From an uncultured Burkholderiales bacterium (lineage in GTDB: Bacteria > Pseudomonadota > Gammaproteobacteria > Burkholderiales > Burkholderiaceae), in contig CAIMWY010000269.1 of NCBI GenBank assembly GCA_903845315.1, forward strand, positions 1-25,622: a stretch of DNA of 25,622 nt. Direction: 5' to 3'. The notes beneath the pieces are model-generated. The model was not told where the DNA came from. It saw only the letters and a list, made by a program, of their open reading frames with translations, and made no database searches. This document shows, one piece after another, positions 16,096 to 22,796 of the stretch; positions within the stretch are counted from its first letter, which is position 1, and every line of letters starts with the position of its first letter. A program made the translations under genes and the position numbers.

Positions 16096-16989
16096 CTATC
16101 CCAATGGCGGAATTGGAAACAAGGTTTCGCCAGGGTGCAAGACCATGTCAAAGTTCAAACTGAAATGGTGCGATCCCACCACGGGCGTGGTGTCTATGTG
16201 CCCCACCAAACTCTCCATCACAGAAAACGCCACGTCAGTTGCTAGCCTTGGATCGTCGTCAGAAAACGCCTGCGTCACCAGCACTTGATGCCCTGGCTTA
16301 GACGCCATGAAGTGAATGTGCGCAGGCCGGTATGGATCGCGGTGCTGCGCGCGCAGCAAATCCCCGCATGGCCCATCCACAGGCACTGGGTAGCCAGCAG
16401 GTCGCACAGTTCTGAAGCAGTAGTACCCATCCGCATCGGTCATGAACCGCCCGCGTAAATTCATATCGGGTTGCGTGTCATCTTGGTTCTCATACAGGCC
16501 TCGTGGTGAGGCTTGCCACACGTCCACCAAGGCGTCAGCCACGGGGTGTCCTTGCGGATCGCGTACGACCCCAGACACCAACATCACGTGCTCTGGCGAA
16601 TCTGCATCTTGGCCCCGGGCAATATTGCCCCCGCTTGGGTAGGACGGTGATGCGGATCGCCAGAACGGCCCCAACAAAGCCGCATCGGTTTTGTCATGGT
16701 CATGCAGGGTCTGATTCTGCGCATCATTGAGCAAGGTCACCAAGGCGGACACGCCCAAAATGTCCAATGCCAAGATCACTTCGTTTTTCTTGGCACTGCT
16801 GGATTGCCCCAGGGCCACCATGAACTCGCAACCGTGCTCAAACTCTTTGACACTTGGTTTGACCTCGCGCACAAATGCGTGCAAATGTTTAACCAAGGAC
16901 GCGCACACCTCACGCAAGCGCGTGTCAGGTGTACCTTGCATGGCATCGATGACTTGGTCAGTGATGGTCGCTTCGGTGATGAACTTCAT
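16096..16989 (-). CDS. Intradiol ring-cleavage dioxygenase, hydroxyquinol 1,2-dioxygenase-like (copy 1)
   Basis: This 297-residue non-haem Fe(III) dioxygenase should cleave a catechol-type ring between the two hydroxyls; hydroxyquinol would give maleylacetate. An N-terminal helical dimerisation region (1-100) precedes the beta-sandwich catalytic domain. All four iron ligands are present: Y166 in GLYENQD, Y200 in GYPVPVDGP, and H224 and H226 in RPAHIHF. The PAGYPVPVDGPCGDLL context is typical of hydroxyquinol and chlorocatechol enzymes. The ATG at 16989 is favoured because AGGAG lies 9 bases upstream; a TTG three codons earlier would overlap that site. It follows the HpaH-like hydratase by 80 bases on the same strand. 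No maleylacetate reductase is in the window. The exact substrate (hydroxyquinol or a substituted catechol) is uncertain. Confidence 0.92.
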   Translation of the reverse strand: MKFITEATITDQVIDAMQGTPDTRLREVCASLVKHLHAFVREVKPSVKEFEHGCEFMVALGQSSSAKKNEVILALDILGVSALVTLLNDAQNQTLHDHDKTDAALLGPFWRSASPSYPSGGNIARGQDADSPEHVMLVSGVVRDPQGHPVADALVDVWQASPRGLYENQDDTQPDMNLRGRFMTDADGYYCFRTVRPAGYPVPVDGPCGDLLRAQHRDPYRPAHIHFMASKPGHQVLVTQAFSDDDPRLATDVAFSVMESLVGHIDTTPVVGSHHFSLNFDMVLHPGETLFPIPPLG

Positions 16990-17069
16990 GTGTGCCAACT
17001 CCTCAATGAGATGGGCGCAACTGTATGAAGCCTATGCCATGAAGACCTTGATATAAGTCAATTCGTCCA

Positions 17070-17852
17070 TTAAACGAACTGAACGCTCACGCTACCCAAG
17101 GGCCCAAAGTCGCCAAACAAGGTGTCACCTTTTCTGGCAAACACCACACGGGTGAAAGACCCAGACAAGATGATGTGACCCTTCTCAAGGGTCACGCCAT
17201 GCTGCCCAAGTTTGTTGGCCAACCAGGCCACGCCCAAAGCTGGATGCCCCAGCACCCCGGCAGCCACACCCGTTTCTTCAATGTCTGAGTTGCGGTACAT
17301 CAAGGCACTGACCCAGCGCAGGTCGACGTCTAAGGGACGAACCGGGCGCCCCCCCAGGACCAAGCCAGCAGCAGCGCCATTGTCGGCCACGGTGTCGTAA
17401 ATTTTGCGCTGATCCACCAAGCGTGCATCCACAATTTCAAGCGCTGGCACCACGTACTCGGTGGCACGCAACACGTCAACCAAGCCAATGCCAGGCCCTT
17501 TGAGCGACTCGCCCAGTACAAACGCTAACTCCACTTCCACTCGAGGCAAACAAAAGTTGGCGTGCGGCACTTTGGCGCCTTCGGCAATCAACATGGTGTC
17601 AAGCAAGTGGCCGTAATCGGGCTCATCAATCTTGGAAGACGCTTGCATGGCCTTGGACGTCAAGCCCACTTTGTGGCCAATCAACTTGGCGCCCTGTTGA
17701 ATTTTGCGCTGCGCCACGGCACTTGAAATGGCGTAGGAGTCTTCGAGTTGGATATGAGGAAACGTTTCCGACAACAAGGTGGCTTGCTTGCGGTTTTGTT
17801 CGGCCTGCAACAAACGCTCAACCGCTTGCTGTCTTTCTGCTTCGTTCATCAT
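17070..17852 (-). CDS. 2-keto-4-pentenoate / 2-oxohept-enedioate hydratase (MhpD/HpaH family)
   Basis: This 260-residue hydratase acts in meta-cleavage pathways, adding water to a 2-hydroxy-2,4-dienoate before the aldolase step. The metal ligands E106 and E108 (RVEVELAFVL) and E139 (PALEIVDAR) are present, as is the IGHKVGLTSKAMQ segment (58-70) typical of HpaH, whose substrate is a C7 dioate. This supports a dicarboxylic ring-fission product rather than simple 2-hydroxypentadienoate. The start is the first of two adjacent ATGs, with GGGAG about 8 bases upstream. A longer reading to 17999 would overlap the divergent gene. It is divergent from the VOC extradiol dioxygenase, which could supply its substrate. 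The following aldolase and the aldehyde dehydrogenase or hydrolase of such a route are absent here. Confidence 0.92.
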   Translation of the reverse strand: MMNEAERQQAVERLLQAEQNRKQATLLSETFPHIQLEDSYAISSAVAQRKIQQGAKLIGHKVGLTSKAMQASSKIDEPDYGHLLDTMLIAEGAKVPHANFCLPRVEVELAFVLGESLKGPGIGLVDVLRATEYVVPALEIVDARLVDQRKIYDTVADNGAAAGLVLGGRPVRPLDVDLRWVSALMYRNSDIEETGVAAGVLGHPALGVAWLANKLGQHGVTLEKGHIILSGSFTRVVFARKGDTLFGDFGPLGSVSVQFV

Positions 17853-18003
17853 GTATTTTTCTCCCTGATTTAATGACAAAGAATGAGTCCAATTGCAGCC
17901 ATGCCAGACCGCGTCATAACTCGTTGATCGCAGCACTGTAGCGGTTTTCAGAAACAGCTCAATGGTGTCTACTATTGGGTGTTCAACCATACCAAGCACT
18001 GAG
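17853..18003. promoter_or_regulatory. Divergent promoter region of the ring-cleavage genes
   Basis: These 151 bases separate two divergent transcription units and must carry both promoters. TGGGTGTTCAACCA at 17976-17989 is a near-perfect palindrome (one mismatched pair around a central TT) close to the VOC gene start, and so is a possible operator. I could not place -35/-10 boxes with confidence, and no regulator gene is adjacent. Confidence 0.35.
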
Positions 18004-18873
18004 ATGATTCACCTTCACGACATACGCTACGTCCGCCTAGGCACCCGCGATTTAGAGGGTGCCACCCGCTACGCAGACAGCATCCTGGGCCTGCGTGTGG
18101 GTGAACAAATCGGCAACCCCAAGCACGGCAACAATGTGTACCTGCGCAGCGATGACCGAGACCACACTTTGGTGTACTTCGACGGCGACCCCAGCGATCA
18201 CACCATCGGTTTTGAATTGCGCGACGAGTCAGCACTTGAAAATGCTGCCAAACACCTTGAAAAAATTGGCTACGCCTTCACTAAGGGCAATGCCGACGCT
18301 TGTGAAATGCGTCGTGTCCATGCGTTTTTGAACTTCAAAGACCCCAGCGGCAACTCGATCGACTTGGTGGTTCGACCCCATCACTGTGGCGTGCGCTTCT
18401 TTCCCACTCGAGACACGGGCAGTACGGGCTTTTCCCACGTAGGATTGCGCACCACCAACCCCGTGCGCGATGAAAAATTTTGGACCGAGGTGCTCAGCGC
18501 CAAGGTCAGTGACCGCATTGGGCAAGCCCCCCTGCTGCGCATTGACGAAGTGCACCACAAGATAGCCCTGTTTCCCTCCACCTTTGCCGGGGTCCAACAC
18601 ATCAACCACCAGGTTGAATCCATCGACGACATCATGCGCACCTGGTATTTGCTGCAAAAGCATGGCGTGCGTGTGGTATTTGGCCCGGGGCGTCACCCCA
18701 CATCGGGCGCGATGTTCTTGTACTTTGAAGGGCCCGACGGCATGGTCTACGAGTTCTCCAGCGGGGTGCGCATGATGACCGACCCCTACGAAATGCCAAG
18801 GCAATTTCCGTTTGATACCAAATCGTTTTGCATGTGGGGCTCGGTGCCCGATATTGCTGAATTCAAAACCTGA
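18004..18873 (+). CDS. VOC-family extradiol ring-cleavage dioxygenase (catechol 2,3-dioxygenase/BphC-like)
   Basis: This 289-residue two-domain vicinal-oxygen-chelate protein should cleave a catechol beside the hydroxyl pair using Fe(II) or Mn(II). The metal ligands are H145 (GFSHVGLRT), H202 (INHQVES) and E250 (GMVYEFSSGV), all in the C-terminal domain. Supporting active-site residues H184/H185 (VHHKIALF), H231 (GRHPTSG) and Y240 are also present. The ATG at 18004 fits the start of the first VOC repeat (IRYVRLGTRDLEGA); an upstream ATG at 17962 would add 14 residues. It opens a three-gene plus-strand operon, and its TGA overlaps the next ATG by one base. The pairing with the class II aldolase-like gene and the HpaH-like hydratase suggests cleavage of a carboxylated catechol, which is inference. 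Confidence 0.92.
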   Translation: MIHLHDIRYVRLGTRDLEGATRYADSILGLRVGEQIGNPKHGNNVYLRSDDRDHTLVYFDGDPSDHTIGFELRDESALENAAKHLEKIGYAFTKGNADACEMRRVHAFLNFKDPSGNSIDLVVRPHHCGVRFFPTRDTGSTGFSHVGLRTTNPVRDEKFWTEVLSAKVSDRIGQAPLLRIDEVHHKIALFPSTFAGVQHINHQVESIDDIMRTWYLLQKHGVRVVFGPGRHPTSGAMFLYFEGPDGMVYEFSSGVRMMTDPYEMPRQFPFDTKSFCMWGSVPDIAEFKT

Positions 18874-19583
18874 TGACAACACCAACTTCAACGCCTGCAC
18901 AAGAACTCCTTGTGCGAACCACAGGACGCGCATTGGCACGCGCCGGTTTGGCCACTGCCTACGGACACTGCAGCCTCAGGCTCGATGCCGAGCACTTCTT
19001 GGTGTGTGCCCCGCGGCCTATGGGTTTGCTCAGCCCCAAAGATGCAGGCACGGTGGTGTCGGTCAACGCCCCGCTGCCCGAGGGCGTGTTGGGTGAGGTA
19101 CGCATCCATCAGCAGGTCTACAAACGACGCGCCGATGTGAACGGCATTTGCCGATTTTTCCCACCGCATGTGATGGCCCTAGCCGCTATGAAGTTGACCC
19201 CCAACGCACGTCACGGGTTCTCCAGCTATTTCTATCCTCGAGTACCCAGATGGGAACACACAGCCTTGGTGCGCAACGAAGCCGCCGCCGAGGGGGTGGT
19301 CGACACATTGAGTGACGCTCCTGCAGTTGTGGTCAGTGTCAATGGTGCAGTGACCGTGGCCGACTCGATTCAAAAAGCCTTGGTCTTGGCCTGGTTCTTG
19401 GAAGATGCAGGCCGTGTCGAAAACGCGGTGCTTGCAGCAGGCCATGCCGACACACAAGTATTCAACACATCCCAAGAGGCCCAAGAGCGCGCCACTTGGA
19501 ACGGCGGCATTGTGGAGCGTATGTGGGACTACCTCACCCACAGCGATCCAGAAACGCCTGCGCATTCAAACCATTTCACGTAA
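18873..19583 (+). CDS. Class II aldolase/adducin-family protein lacking the usual zinc ligands
   Basis: This 236-residue protein clearly has the class II aldolase/adducin fold: RTTGRALARAGLATAYGHCSLR near the start, then GEVRIHQQVYKRRADVNG, then a SLEEA-like helix with FLEDAGRV. In fuculose aldolase and relatives zinc is held by HxH and a later His. Here HTHPP is replaced by RFFPP (R94, F96), and the HG of the third ligand is N157-G158. The catalytic glutamate position is kept (E75). The reading frame is intact through these sites, so this is true divergence and not a frameshift. Family members include ring-fission-product decarboxylases such as CmtD of the p-cumate pathway and dihydroxyphthalate decarboxylases; the neighbouring dioxygenases point towards that kind of role. 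Catalysis without zinc, another metal site, or a non-catalytic role are all possible. Confidence 0.85.
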   Translation: MTTPTSTPAQELLVRTTGRALARAGLATAYGHCSLRLDAEHFLVCAPRPMGLLSPKDAGTVVSVNAPLPEGVLGEVRIHQQVYKRRADVNGICRFFPPHVMALAAMKLTPNARHGFSSYFYPRVPRWEHTALVRNEAAAEGVVDTLSDAPAVVVSVNGAVTVADSIQKALVLAWFLEDAGRVENAVLAAGHADTQVFNTSQEAQERATWNGGIVERMWDYLTHSDPETPAHSNHFT

Positions 19584-19595
19584 AACCGAACAGCC

Positions 19596-20540
19596 ATGAT
19601 CATCAAAAACCAGCAAGACGTCACCACGGCAGTTTTGGCGGAGCTAGAACACGCGACCGACGAACGCTTCAAAACCATCATGAAAGCCGCAGTGATACAT
19701 CTGCATGGCTTTGCACGCGACGCCCAACTCACCGAAGCCGAGTTTCACCAAGTCTGTGGCTTGGTGGCCCAACTCGGCCAGCTCACCACGCCCTCGCACA
19801 ACGAGGTGGTGCTGGCTGCGGGCTCCATGGGCTTGTCATCGCTGGTGTGCTTGCTCAACAACGGCGACAACGGTCAATCCGAAACAACGGCCAATTTGAT
19901 GGGGCCGTTTTGGCGTCAAGACGCGCCGCGCATGGCTTTGGGGTCATCGCTGGTTCGCTCACCCACAACAGGCGTACCCATCTTCGTCAACGCCTGGGTG
20001 CGCGACCGTCAAGGACAGCCCGTGGGCGATGCCGAAGTGGATGTGTGGCACACCTCGGCCGAGGGGTTTTATGAAAACCAAGATCCCGAACAAGCCGACA
20101 TGAATTTGCGTGGCAATTTCACCACCGATGGCCAGGGCCACATCGCGTTTCAAAGCATCAAGCCTGCGGGCTACCCCATTCCCCTGAGTGGGCCAGTTGG
20201 GGCTTTGTTGAGGGCGCAAAGTCGTCACAACATGCGGCCTGCGCACATCCATTTCATGGTCAACAAGCCTGGATACAAGACTCAGTTTTCGCAGGTCTAC
20301 TCCAGCGATGACCCATTCTTGGAAACCGATGTGCAATTCGCCGTCACCCAAGCCTTGGTGGGTCACTACGTGCTACACACCGACACACCGGCCCCAGACC
20401 CACAAGTCAAGGGCGACTGGTATTCGCTGGATTACACATTTGTGATTGAGCCTGGAGAAAACCGCTTGCCCAAGCCACCCATCACGGGCAAAGCCAGCGG
20501 AGGCAAACCCGTCAACGTGGTGTTACCCGCCCGGTCCTGA
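19596..20540 (+). CDS. Intradiol ring-cleavage dioxygenase, hydroxyquinol 1,2-dioxygenase-like (copy 2)
   Basis: This second intradiol enzyme has 314 residues, with iron ligands Y159 (GFYENQD), Y193 (GYPIPLSGP), H217 and H219 (RPAHIHF). The domain order matches copy 1: helical dimerisation region, then beta-sandwich. Similarity to copy 1 is moderate and spread along the chain, so they are old paralogues or were acquired separately. It differs in the substrate-facing stretch after the second tyrosine (PLSGPVGALL against PVDGPCGDLL), which suggests a different ring preference. It also has a longer C-terminal tail rich in Gly, Pro and Lys. It is the third gene of the plus-strand operon, 12 bases after the aldolase-like gene. 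The ATG has no clear ribosome-binding site, so it may be translationally coupled. Confidence 0.92.
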   Translation: MIIKNQQDVTTAVLAELEHATDERFKTIMKAAVIHLHGFARDAQLTEAEFHQVCGLVAQLGQLTTPSHNEVVLAAGSMGLSSLVCLLNNGDNGQSETTANLMGPFWRQDAPRMALGSSLVRSPTTGVPIFVNAWVRDRQGQPVGDAEVDVWHTSAEGFYENQDPEQADMNLRGNFTTDGQGHIAFQSIKPAGYPIPLSGPVGALLRAQSRHNMRPAHIHFMVNKPGYKTQFSQVYSSDDPFLETDVQFAVTQALVGHYVLHTDTPAPDPQVKGDWYSLDYTFVIEPGENRLPKPPITGKASGGKPVNVVLPARS

Positions 20541-20553
20541 GGGGCAGCACGCA

Positions 20554-20581
20554 CAGGCGCATCAATCGAGCTGTGCGCCTG
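20554..20581. terminator. Possible hairpin between convergent intradiol dioxygenase and Bug genes
   Basis: CAGGCGCA at 20554-20561 pairs perfectly with TGCGCCTG at 20574-20581 across a 12-base loop, just after the intradiol copy 2 stop. The right arm lies in the last codons of the convergent Bug gene. No T-run follows, so it would be at best a weak bidirectional terminator or an RNA 3'-end hairpin. Confidence 0.35.
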
Positions 20582-21524
20582 AGGCTTTGACGACCTCGCC
20601 CCATTTGACAAGGTCGTTTTTCAGCATGATCCCAAACTCAGTGGGTTGGGTGATCAACACATCAGCGCCCTGTGCATTGAACTTTTCGATCACTTCCTTA
20701 TTCTTCAACACCTCTTGGATGTCTTGGTTGATGCGACGCACCACGGCTGGAGATGTCTTGGCTGGGGCAAACAAACCAAACCAAGGCGACACGTCGAACT
20801 CTTTGAAGCCCGCCTCCGCAATCGTGGGGATGCTGGGGAAGTTGGAGGAACGCGCACCACTGGTCAGGGCAATAGGACGCAAACTACCGTTCTTGATGGC
20901 CCCAGCCACCGAAGGCAAGCTGGTGAACACCATGTTGATTTGTCCGCCCATCAAATCTTGCATAGCAGGTGCGGCACCCCGGTAAGGAATGTGTTCCAGC
21001 TTCGTGCCCGCTGCTGAGTTGAACATCACCCCCAACAAATGGTTCACCGACCCATTGCCTGCGGAGCCAAAGGTCAAAGGCGTTTTCTTGCCTTGCTCAG
21101 CCAACTCTTTCACCGATTTGAACTGGGCATCAGGGCGCGCCACCAAGACAAACGGCAAGGTCGCCAAGGTGGCCACGGGTGCGAAATCTTTCTCTGGATC
21201 AAACGGAAGTTTTTTATACAGCGATGCGTTGATGGCGTGGGAACCCACATAGCTCATCAACAAAGTGTGACCATCGGGCGCAGCGAGGGCCACGTATTCC
21301 ATGCCAACGTTTCCCCCAGCGCCAGCGCGGTTTTCGACCACCACTGACTGCTGCCATTTCTCGCTCAACTTTTGTCCCACGATGCGCGCCAAGGCATCGG
21401 ATGCGCCACCCGGTGTTTGTGGCACAACAATCTTCACCGGACGCGACAAAAAATCTTGTGCATGAGTCTGCGCCGTCAAGCAGAGCACACCCAAGATCAT
21501 GGTTTTGGTGATGGTTTTGAACAC
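20562..21524 (-). CDS. Bug/TctC-family tripartite tricarboxylate transporter periplasmic binding protein
   Basis: This is a second periplasmic Bug protein, 320 residues. The signal peptide ends near THA/QDFLSRP. VKIVVPQTPGGASDALARIV and VVENRAGAGGNVGMEYVA are textbook Bug segments, followed by FGSAGNGSVNHLL and HIPYRGAAPAMQDLMGGQINMVF. The start is a GTG with AGGAG only 5 bases upstream, which settles the start. Again no TctA/TctB partner is nearby. It converges on the intradiol copy 2 gene and diverges from the TauD-like dioxygenase, sharing a 112-base promoter region. Bug proteins usually bind organic acids, and this one may bind the acid degraded by the adjacent genes; that link is only positional. 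Confidence 0.95.
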   Translation of the reverse strand: MFKTITKTMILGVLCLTAQTHAQDFLSRPVKIVVPQTPGGASDALARIVGQKLSEKWQQSVVVENRAGAGGNVGMEYVALAAPDGHTLLMSYVGSHAINASLYKKLPFDPEKDFAPVATLATLPFVLVARPDAQFKSVKELAEQGKKTPLTFGSAGNGSVNHLLGVMFNSAAGTKLEHIPYRGAAPAMQDLMGGQINMVFTSLPSVAGAIKNGSLRPIALTSGARSSNFPSIPTIAEAGFKEFDVSPWFGLFAPAKTSPAVVRRINQDIQEVLKNKEVIEKFNAQGADVLITQPTEFGIMLKNDLVKWGEVVKASGAQLD

Positions 21525-21578
21525 ACTGTCTCCTGAATTTTTAGTGGCGAAAGGATGGCACGAACGCCGTTTTTATCT

Positions 21579-21626
21579 TGTCACAGGGCGGACAAACACG
21601 GTTCCCAAAAAATACGGGCTGTGACA
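21579..21626. promoter_or_regulatory. Spaced perfect inverted repeat in the divergent Bug/TauD promoter region
   Basis: TGTCACAG at 21579-21586 and CTGTGACA at 21619-21626 are perfect inverse complements whose centres are 40 bases apart, close to four helical turns. The second arm ends 10 bases before the TauD-like ATG. The layout suggests two operator half-sites or a looped repressor site controlling both divergent genes. No regulator gene is in the window to match it. Confidence 0.4.
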
Positions 21627-21636
21627 GAATAAATTC

Positions 21637-22461
21637 ATGAAAATTCAACGTATCGCAGGCGCTTTGGGCGCTGAGTTGCAGGGGGTCGATCTGACACAAG
21701 CGATGTCAAACGACTTGCAACAAGCCATTCGCTCGGCGCTGTTGGAACACTTGGTCATCTTCTTTCGGGACCAAAACCTCACGACGACGCAGTTCATGCG
21801 TTTTGCACAGACTATGGGCGAACCCGTGGAATACCCCTTTGTCAGAGGCTTGGACAACTTTCCTTGCGTGATTGAAGTCAAAAAACTCGAACACGAAAAA
21901 AACAACTTTGGCGGAATCTGGCATTCCGACACCACCTACCTTGAAAAACCACCCATGGGCTCGATGCTGTTAGCGCGTGAAATCCCCCCCTTTGGTGGTG
22001 ATACCTTGTTTGCCAACCAATACCTCGCCTGGGAAACGCTGTCAGACACCATGAGGTCAATGCTTAAAGGCTTGCTGGGCATCAGCAACTCGGCCAAAGC
22101 CGATGTATCGAAAACACGCGAAGACCGACTCAAGACCGATGGCAAAGAAGCCGCCCCAAAAAACTTTACCCAGGCACACCCATTGGTACGGACCCATCCA
22201 GAAACAGGCCGCCAAGCTTTGTTTGTGAATGTGGCCCACACCACAGGCATTGTGGGGATGACCGATCAAGAAAGTGCCCCCCTGCTGAACTTTCTGTTCG
22301 AACACCAAGTCAAGGCCGAGCTCACTTGCCGGTTCGTTTGGCGGTCTCACTCGTTGGCTTTTTGGGACAACCGTTGTACACAGCACAACCCAGTCAACGA
22401 CTACCATGGTTTTAAGCGCATCATGCACCGTATCACCCTCGCGGGAGATACGCCAATCTAA
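21637..22461 (+). CDS. TauD/TfdA-family 2-oxoglutarate-dependent Fe(II) dioxygenase
   Basis: This 274-residue cytoplasmic dioxygenase couples 2-oxoglutarate decarboxylation to hydroxylation of a substrate, often releasing a leaving group such as sulfite or glyoxylate. The facial triad is H96 and D98 (WHSDTTYLE) and H250 (CTQHNPVND), with a 2-oxoglutarate-binding Arg 11 residues later (R261). The length matches TauD (about 283). The segment around 152-175 (KADVSKTREDRLKTDGKE) is a charged lid-like insertion seen in various forms in the family. No clear ribosome-binding site precedes the ATG. It is the first gene of a plus-strand set with the cysteine-repeat protein and the NMT1-like lipoprotein. 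Taurine, aryloxyalkanoate, alkylsulfate or another substrate cannot be told apart from the sequence. Confidence 0.93.
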   Translation: MKIQRIAGALGAELQGVDLTQAMSNDLQQAIRSALLEHLVIFFRDQNLTTTQFMRFAQTMGEPVEYPFVRGLDNFPCVIEVKKLEHEKNNFGGIWHSDTTYLEKPPMGSMLLAREIPPFGGDTLFANQYLAWETLSDTMRSMLKGLLGISNSAKADVSKTREDRLKTDGKEAAPKNFTQAHPLVRTHPETGRQALFVNVAHTTGIVGMTDQESAPLLNFLFEHQVKAELTCRFVWRSHSLAFWDNRCTQHNPVNDYHGFKRIMHRITLAGDTPI

Positions 22462-22494
22462 CTACGCCAGTCCTCACCCTCTGGAGAATGCATC

Positions 22495-22782
22495 ATGAAA
22501 ATCTTTTTAATACTTTTGCTGGTCGCCCTCAACGCCAGCGCAGCCACCACGGGCTCTGGCTATTCTCAAAAAGAAGACTATGCCGGGTGCAACGGCATCG
22601 TTGACAAAGACAAAAAGGCGTATTGCCAAGCCATGGACGCCAACAATGCAGATCTATGCTCACGCATTGGCAACAGCGACCTTCAAAACAGGTGTCTCGC
22701 CAAAACCAACAACGATGTGAAATACTGCAAACGCATTTCCGACGACAAAAAGAAAAAAACCTGCGAACAATACATTCGCTAA
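22495..22782 (+). CDS. Small exported cysteine-repeat protein of unknown function
   Basis: I do not recognise a function. The 95-residue product starts with a clear signal peptide (MKIFLILLLVALNASA, cut near residue 16 or 17). The mature part has exactly six cysteines at 32, 44, 55, 67, 78 and 90, spaced 12, 11, 12, 11, 12. This resolves into about three tandem 23-residue units of the form C-x11-C-x10, each with an Ile near the fourth position (NGI, SRI, KRI) and charged Asp/Lys-rich linkers. Three disulfide-pinned helical hairpins in the periplasm are a reasonable guess. The ATG has GGAGA 7 bases upstream. It lies 33 bases after the TauD-like gene and 14 bases before the lipoprotein gene, so it is probably co-transcribed. 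The tail is very basic. Confidence 0.8.
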   Translation: MKIFLILLLVALNASAATTGSGYSQKEDYAGCNGIVDKDKKAYCQAMDANNADLCSRIGNSDLQNRCLAKTNNDVKYCKRISDDKKKKTCEQYIR

Positions 22783-22796
22783 ACATCAAAGAGACC

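Noticed and set aside
18229..18939. A 236-codon open frame opposite the VOC dioxygenase gene
   Set aside because: The plus strand carries all metal ligands and both VOC domains; the minus-strand frame has no recognisable features.
18873..19583. Frameshift or pseudogene as the reason for the missing zinc histidines
   Set aside because: The frame is continuous and the residues around each site align with the family on both sides (VNG before RFFPP, and a normal helix after N157-G158), so these are substitutions.
16096..20540. Recent duplication or assembly error creating two intradiol dioxygenases
   Set aside because: The copies differ throughout and in length, on opposite strands, with no long identical DNA stretch visible between them.
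22495..22782. Metallothionein or conotoxin-like toxin identity for the cysteine-repeat protein
   Set aside because: The cysteines are too widely and evenly spaced for a metallothionein, and no immunity partner or toxin context is present.
22623..22796. Longer start for the NMT1-like lipoprotein
   Set aside because: It would overlap the cysteine-repeat gene in another frame and bury the lipoprotein signal peptide 58 residues inside the protein.
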